Shown: in pieces, positions 49,201 to 58,200 of the stretch | Position numbering within the stretch: the stretch's first letter is position 1 | How the letters are laid out: every line of letters begins with the position of its first letter | Assembly: GCA_038501625.1 (NCBI GenBank) | Contig: JAZAYU010000015.1 | Location: 5,912,991 to 5,976,990 of the forward strand | DNA length: 64,000 nucleotides | Direction: 5' to 3' | Source: Corbicula japonica | Taxonomy: Eukaryota > Mollusca > Bivalvia > Venerida > Cyrenidae | Notes under the pieces: generated by a model | Database searches by the model: none | Told to the model about the DNA's origin: nothing | What the model saw: only the letters and a program-made list of their open reading frames with translations | Position numbers and translations under genes: made by a program

Positions 49201-52200
49201 TCTCCATTGAAAAGAAATGAAAGACGGACGAAAATTTACATCACAAACTACGGAACTACCTCCTCAGAATATTAGTGAATTCATTATGCCCATAAAAAAC
49301 AGAAACCAAACGATATTTTACAAACACAGCAAAACTTTTTCGTTGTTTTTTAGACTGCACTTCAAAAGTATCATTGGCAGGTTTGTTTAATGTAATAACT
49401 TAAATGTGATTCATTAAACTACACAATAGCCGGTGTCCGTAGAAAAACAGTTCACTGATAAAGTAGGAAAAGTGCGGACAGTTATATATTTTTTAATATT
49501 TGAACTAATTTCTTGTTTTATCTCTACAAAAACAGAGAGAAAACAAACAAAAAATAATGATTTCTTTGAAATGCACAAACACAGTGAACAATGAGTTAAA
49601 ACATACATGTAAAGAACAGTAGAAGTGTAGCGTTTTATCTAGCCTGTCAATCAAAGTTGACAGTCATTGACGTCAGATGTTGATGACGTAAATTTGGATT
49701 GCAGTTATAACAACTTCTGCACACACACACTTGTGGAAAGTTTTTGTAAATTGAAACAGTGTTAACCTTGCGGTAAAAAGAAGAAGATTTTAAACCAAAT
49801 TAGATTAAGTTTTAAATATTTGGTAGACTTAAAAAACATTGTCCGTACTCACCCGCATGTCCATACTTACCCGGATCGACCCTAACTACTGTTTGACTAA
49901 TTTTAAGTTTTCAAATGACTTGAACCTGAAACATGATGTTGCTTCTTACATTAAGTCTAACATTTGTATGGCATTAATTGAAAATGCTTATTGAAAATAT
50001 ATATTTGAGTCTAAAATTTGAAACATACATATTTTTGTAAGAGGTAATTTATCTCAAGCATTTAAGTGACTTCAAGTTATTTATAAATTTTGAAGTTTCT
50101 GTGTGGTCAATTTTATTATTACATTTGTATTGAGATATTATAGTCTTTCCAATGAAAACAAAAACAAACAAGCCCTTACAGAAATAATTTAAACAAGCAA
50201 TTACATTAACAAGAACTAACAGAATATTGTTTTACAATATTAGATGTTTCTTAGCATTTTAGGAAATAATATTATATTATTGTATCAAACTTTCTTTTCT
50301 TCTCAAAATAATGTAATTATATTTGGTATATATATGTGTATTTACAGCTAAAGCTCGTGCTGTGGCAGCAGCTGTTAAGCCAACCTCAACTCCACAACAA
50401 GGTCACCTGCAAGGTCAACATCAGGGGCAATATGGAACCCCCAACCAGTTTCAATGTCAGCAAAACCTAAATCAGTTAAAACAGCAGAATTTCCAGCAAA
50501 CTTCCCAGCAGAATTTTCAAGGACAGCAGAATCAGCAGAAACAGTTCAACCAAACTTCAGCTTCTATTAACCTTGGAAACCAGATGGGACAAATGGCTAA
50601 CCGGAGTCAGAAAATAAATAGAGGTCAAGGTTTCAGAAACCAAGGACAACCAATAAGTGTTTTAGGACATCAAGGTTTTCAAAACGTACCTCAAAGTCAG
50701 ATCGGACAAATGAGAGGTCGTGGAAAGGTCAGGGGTCAAGGACATAGAGGTAGAGGTCGTGGAATGCAGAAATTCCAAAATGTGGTGCAGCTTCAACAAG
50801 TGGAGTTGCATAATGTAGAGTATGAAAATACTGAACTTCCAATTACTTCAATAGGTTCTAATAATAGAACAGTAATACCTGCTTCAAGTGGTGGTAGACA
50901 GGTGCTGGGAGTTAATAGTATGGGAGCTGCATCACAATCACTTCCTGAGCGGATTGTTTTTGAGAAAGTGGAAACCAGTTCTCCACAGAGGGTAAGTGTT
51001 ATAGTTCAGACTAGCATCAATGTAACAATTAAAATCTGCATATAAGGAAAATCTTACAGTACTCTGTAGCATTAGTACTGCACAGTCTCTGAGAAACACC
51101 TCTTTCATGATGTTCACAATTGTTCCAAAGAGGCTAACTAAGTGGCTAATGTGGGAGAAGACAGTTTTGTAAGGTAGTACAACTTTGAAATAGTCTATGT
51201 GGCATTAATGCCTGGAAAAGTATGTCTATGAGTTTGAAAAAATGAATTTGCTGCCATGTGATTAAAGCCATGCTTGCATATTTTGTTAAAGTTAAATTTT
51301 TTAGCTTGGTTTGCCGTTTCGGCGACCGAATGTAAAAGGAAAATGAATACGATTGATTTGTCGGTAATGCATAATTATTTTTTAATCGAACAAAATAGAC
51401 TCCTTCACAGCGGACATTGGTTATGTGATAGATTTAAGTGGGATTATCGAATATAGAAATTCTGGATAATCCATACTATTGAAAAATCCACTCCTTTAAA
51501 TTTGAGATCACCCCCTTGGAAAATTCACCTTCAGTATATCAGAAATTGCCTTAATGATGTATTGTCCAACATTCAAACATTACAAACAAGACATTTTAAG
51601 CAATATCATGTTATTTCAAGAATATTACTGAAGTATTCTATATTTTCATCATTAAGGAATATGAATCTTGCATGTACTGGAGAACAGCTGAAAAATTTCA
51701 TCTTGTGCATGTCCGATTCATAACATAAACTCCTGAAACTTGGACCAAATTTAGACCTCATTGAGTGATGATGATGTGAAAAACCTAGGTTTCAAATTTG
51801 CTGGTTTAAGGCCAAGGTCACCAGGGGGTTCAAAGTTTTGAGCCAAGTATTTGCTGTCCGCTGCATGACTTTTATACCCCTTGAAGGAACTTCATGAAAC
51901 TAGTCAAATGTTAACCTAATTAAGGCATTGTGTAAAGCATATGTTTCATCTGTGCTGCTCAAGGTCAAGGTCACAAGTGGAGGTCAAAGGTTTCAGCATT
52001 GAGTGACAAGCCAAGCGAGTGATGGTATATATGAGGGTTGTCCAGAAAGTTCATATACAACTATTTTTCACTCCTAATACATTCATGTCAGTCAGGCATT
52101 GGTGGTCCAGTGGTGGTAGAGAGCTCGCTTAGGGATCGAGGGGTCCCGGGTTCGAGACTCAGTCAGGCCGTTAATTTCCTTGAGCAAGAAATTAAGCCTT

Positions 52201-55200
52201 CATTGCTCCTCTTCACCCAGGTGTATAAATGGGTACCTGTGAGGAATATAAGCCAATTATCCGTGGCTGCCTTCGGCGCTGACTGTTAACGGGTGACTTA
52301 TATATCCAATGACCAGGGGGTAAAGGGTGAAGTCAGGTGAAAATGAATTTTGATACCAGACTGTAAACCTGTACCTTTACCTTTTACAGCAAATATTGAC
52401 AGAAAATACATACATATGTCATTAACAAATTTACAAAAAAGCTATTTAGCTGTGATGAAAGTTAACATTATAACAGTCTTTACATACAACACATATAAAC
52501 ATTGTCACAGAGCACTTTGACAACGTCATAAGGGTCAAATGAACGTCATGATCTACCTCCTCCTCACAATAGCACCCAAGCGATGTTCATGAGTTTCTGA
52601 TGATGGCTGACAATTTGCCTGTAAATGATTTCGTACCTATCCCGAGGGAAACCAGACACCTATGCTCGAACACCAATTCATAGTTTAATCTGTTGATTTT
52701 TTCACGCTCAATTATGACTTCAATCTCGGAAAACTGGTCTTCTGGTGTGTTTCTTATCCAATATACTGTCATCTCTGCTTCCAAATATGTTGTCTTATTT
52801 AAGCATATGTTGACTTGAATAATTTTCAGTGAAATCAACTTTGGAAATCAACTTCCAAGTCAGAGTCACATTGCTCTGTCTGTGAAAACTGCACTTTTTA
52901 TCAACTTTTCATTTGATAAGCTTCATTTGATAAGCTATTGTAATAGAATTAAAGTGCTCTTTGAACACTTGATCATGTTACCATGGAGATCGGTGTTTTT
53001 TGAATATTAGTGTTGTTTGTTAATATAAAAATATATAGCAAATGCATACTTAAGCAAAATATCACAACATTATGACTGTTTGTAATTACTTTGTAGCCTT
53101 GTCTATAAACTTTCCGGACAGCCCTCGTATATACACAGATCATTTCCTGACATGGAGCGTACTGTCACACTAAATAATGTTGAGCCCAGTATTGAAAAGT
53201 TTTCATACAAAAATTGAACAAATTTTTACTAAACATTTCCTTTGAAGCATCCATGACCTTTTCAACATACCATGCAGTGGGGGATATTGCTGTCCTCCAG
53301 ACTGCCTTGTATCTTTTTATAGCAGGAAAACCCTAACTAGCCATTTTTTTAAAAAAGCTCTTAAAGTGTATAATTTGGCATAAAAACACAAGATTCATGG
53401 TTTCAGACTTTTAATACATGTAATAAGTTGCCAAAAGTTTTGATCACAACAACTGAATAGAGAATATGCATTTTGAGCAGGTGTGCCAATGTCTTTTGTG
53501 GATTAAACCAGTTAGAACCGCACAGTTTTGGCAGTCTTCTTAGCGTATTGATAAACTCTTTGAAGTGCTTGCCACTTAATATAAAAATATAAAGCCTACC
53601 ATTAGGGTGCCTCAATTTTTGTCTGTGAAAATTTAAGTTATATATATGATTGATGTTCTATAAAAATTAGAATATTTGCAACATAATATGTAACTGTAAG
53701 TTGTGATTTTTATCATTGTGTCTTACAGCGCATTGTTATTGATGCTAAGATGTCATCAACAGTGATGATAAAAGACGTTCCAGCTAAAGTCGACCTGGGT
53801 AAAATCAGCGCTAGATGTGCCCAGTTTGGCAAAACTAAGGTAGGTCTACCACTGTCTTCAATGAATTATACCTGTTTAAGTTACCTTAGAAAACACATTC
53901 CTTATAATATTATATATATTATGTATCTCAAATTGCACTAAACAATTTCTAGAGGACAATATTTATTGTTGCCGAAACTCCCTTGGTAGAGGCAATATCA
54001 TTTGATAAAGGAATGATCTTCTTCTGTCCAACTGGTTGTCTTTCTGTTTTTGCATCACTGCTTGCACATTTCTTGTCCGCTTCATAACTTTTCAACAGAT
54101 AGAAGAAATTTCATAAACTATAGTCAAATGTTCTCCCCATCAAGACAAAGTGCAGAACCCATGTAGCTGGCTTAAGGTCGAGGTCACAAGTGGTGTTTGA
54201 GGATTTGAACAATGTATTTTGTGTCCTGTTCATTTCTTCTGAACCCCAGAATGGATATCATGAAACTTTAGTGAAATGATCAGCCATCAAGACGATGTGA
54301 AGAACCTATGTTCCAACCTGGCTTGCTCAAGGTCAAGGTCTCCAGTGGTGTTTGAAGATTTGAACAATATATTTTATCCTTCCATTCGTGAAAATTTCAC
54401 TTGGTCCATAACTACACAACCCCTAGAAAGAATTTCATGAAACTTTAGACAATGTGCAGAACCCTTGTTCCAACCTGGCTCAAGGTCAAGGTCACCAGTG
54501 GTGTTTGAAGATTTGAACCATCAATTTTATGCCCGTTTTATACTGTTTCAACCCCTGGAATGAATATCATGAAACTTTGATCAAATGTTCAGCTCATCAA
54601 GATGATGTGCAGAACCCATGTTCCAACCTCACTGGCTCAAGGTCAAGGTCATTGAATATTTGAACCATGTATTTTGTGTGCAGTTCATATCTTTTGAACC
54701 CGTGGAATGAATTTTATCAAACATTAGTCTAATGTTCACCCCATCAAGACAATGTGCAGAACCCATGTTTCAACCTGTTAGGCTCAAGATCAAGGTGAGT
54801 CACTTTGGTCACTCCCTACTGTTCACATATTGCTTCATTTGTTTATTTCATTTTTTTTCCTGACCAAAACACGAACAATCAAATCCACCTGAGAGAGCAC
54901 ATTTGTGCCACCTAATTTAAATCTAAACTGGTTTCACATTCAATAATGTACAGACTGTGTTAAACCTCGTGATTGTTGCACAGATATATTTGTTAATTGG
55001 CAATTAAGCATCCATAACCTTTCTAACATTCCCACATGCGGCGGGAATATTGCTGTCATTCCTACTTCCGTGTCCAGTTTTAAACTATGGCAACAGTAGG
55101 TAACATACTGTATTTATTTTGGAACAGGTGAATGTGTGCTTATCAATGTTCGTTGTCTCTGTCAGTCCATCAGTGCATCTGTGTGCATATTCAGTCTGCG

Positions 55201-58200
55201 TGCATATGCAGTTTTCATGTCGCTTTATAACTTATACATCCCTGGAAAGAGTTTTGTGAAATGTCTATATTTTAGGTCGTCACTGTTGCTAAATATAGAA
55301 ATTCAGTTTCCATGTAAAAATTACCTTGACTTTTAGAAGAATATATCAAGCTATTATACTTACTCTGTCGTCTGCGTCGGCATCCCACTTTGGTTAAAGT
55401 TTGCCAAAAACCATACCTCTAAATTTCATTTTGATCAAATTATGAATGTTTGTTGACTTAGAATTTCAGATTAAAGTCTTTTTAAACATTTTTGTGAAAT
55501 TTCTTTTTGTCTGTTTTTGAATTGTGAGGATTATGTGATAATTTAAAAGAGACAGTGGAATCTGAACATGGATTTTTGTTAGTACATCATAACATGCACC
55601 AATAATGTCTCGATAATGGAAAGGCTTAAGTTGCTGTGTATTTGTAACAGATATTATATAAACCATAATCGAATAAGCTGATTAAAAGAGGTTACGGGTT
55701 ACGGTTTGTTTGCCCCGAGGATTCACTGTTTTTTAAATCGTCGAGAAAATTTAATTGACAAATAAAAAGGGTGTCAAAAGCCTTGATACGAAAGCTAAAC
55801 GGTACTTCCGGTGTTATTTCCTGTAAACAGGCCATGAAAATATTCAATTTCAATCAATTTCGGCAATAAAATTTGCAAATTTTCTATTCGATTTGCCGAT
55901 ATAGAGTCTTACTGTAATACAATTTTAATATTTTTGTAATTATTATTTGTCTAAAATTGTTTGTTTTTATGTCAAAACTTCTAGAGCTATATTTAATTAA
56001 GTGATAATTAACATTCTGTTGATTTCTTTGCATGTTTTCTAAAGAAACATGCATGTCCACTTGTAACTAGGAAATGTTCACACCTTTGTTGGCAATTGAA
56101 AGAACTACAAAACGCTTAGAACTGACACTGACATGCACCTTAGGTTGTTTTCTGAACCAGCATTTTCAGTTAAGCGAGTTATAAAAAATAAACAGTTAAA
56201 AAAACAGGAGTATAAAAATTATGATATAGAGGAGCAAAGCAGAAGTTAATTTAAAAGTTAATAATATTTTAATATTTTTAGACTATTTATTTCTTCTTGT
56301 ATCACTAATGTTCAAATATCTCTTAACGTTAAAAGAAGTTTTGTTGCAAATACATGACATACTGAGGTAAACTATGTGATAGCATTGTAGTATTGAAGAT
56401 TATAAACACGGCCTCACTTGCATCCTTACCCAGTGCATTTCTCGTGTCCCAAAATTTAGGAATGTGGAAATGCTGTTTTTTGAAAGTACACAGAAAAGTA
56501 CTGATCCTGAAAGTGTCCCAAAATATATGGACCCAAAAAAAAATTATTTTTGTGAAAAATAAGGGTGTTCCAAGACTTTGTGTTTTATATTTTTCTGCTT
56601 TTTGGTGTTTCATGTCCTGATTCAAAAATGTCCAGCACCCTTTAACATTAAACCTAAAAACAAAACTGATGTCTTGCTTATTTCAGATGTTTAACTATAA
56701 AGCTGACGAGAAGATTATAGTTGTACAGTTCTCGAAACCGTCTGAGGCTGCTGCTTTCTTGAATAAAAGCTTCAGGTAAGTTCATACCCCTTGTATTTAT
56801 GCTTGAAAGTTAACTGCTAAGTAAGTTAGTGGAAAAGATGGCAGATACATCTGTTTCAGACTTTGAATGTACAACTGCTAGAAAAATACATCTCTGCTAC
56901 ACAATTTTTAAGTTCACTGATATATGGATTGATTTTATGTTTTGTAAGCAGCTCTTGTCTTTTTGAGATGCCCTTTAAAGAAAAGACAAGGCATAGGGAT
57001 CACTTCATCCATCCAGCGGTTGTTCACACTGAGCTTAGGAATACTTTGGTGTCTATGAGAACAATAGATAACTGTTAATTCTATTCATTCAGTCTGCTTA
57101 ATAACTTCGTCATTCCTGCATGGAATTTAAAATAACTTGGCAGAAATGTCAAACTCATGAAGACAGTGTGTTGTGCACAAGGTCCAGGTCAGTAAACTGA
57201 AGGTCAAGGTCACACTTACAGGTCAAAATAATTTTCATCTCTTGAGGTATTTTGAAATAACCTGGCACATCAAACACATGAAGATGATGTTACTCGCATA
57301 AGATCCAGGTGGGTTACTCAGAGGTCAAGGTCACACATACAGGTTATCAAGTTTTTCTTCAGAAGACATCTAATCTGTTTGAGAAATTTTCAGGAAACTT
57401 CACAGAAATGATCCTTGGGTGACACTTTATCAAATTTTTCAAGTGGTTCCGGTCTATTGCATACAGTCCACACTCGTTGTGTCAAACTCGCTTAAGTCGA
57501 AACATCGTTTATCTCGAATTAATTTTACGGTCCCGTCAAAATGTGTTCTTATTTACATATAATATTACGCCGCTTAACTCTAATTCGACTTAAACAATGT
57601 TTTCTTAAGTCGAAGTAAATTTAGAACCCGCCGGCTAAAATATGCTATATAAAATCATCGGATAAGTCGAAGTGTGAAACTTGCCACAGTCGAACAATGC
57701 GCGCGGCTTCTTCAAAGAGAGAACTTATCGGCAAACAAGATACCATTATTTAATAATAATTAACGATTACCACCTGTTCAGTAAAATATTCACTTATTTA
57801 ATGCATTCGGATGTAAAATATTCGGATTTATAAATGCAATTAATTTCAGTTTTCAAAAAACATTACAATAATTATGATATTGTGACAAAAAGGCCAATAA
57901 AATATGAGTTCATCCGTTTAGGACAACACATGCAAAAACATGATCCAAACGTAATCAATTCTCCCCCAACAAGACTGAAGCAGAAAAAATCTCCAAATTA
58001 ACGATTATGGGGTGAATATTAATTTGAATTAGTTTACGTAATAAAAAAAATTTCGAAAGACGACTTTAACACTCAGAGTGAAGACGACGACGATGTTTAA
58101 TTTACACAAACACCGAAACTTAAAGATGATGGTTTTTAACATGTAATAAATATAATCAAGTTCATATTTTTTTTTCTGTTCGGTTTTGATAAACTTATTG

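Noticed and set aside
50323..50347. Start codon ATG upstream of exon 8 as a separate gene start
   Set aside because: The ATG lies in the intron before a TTTACAG acceptor, and the phase joins exactly with exon 7.
52587..52838. Minus-strand 83-codon frame as mariner transposase fragment
   Set aside because: No DDE/D catalytic pattern or mariner motif that I can recognise; left unassigned.
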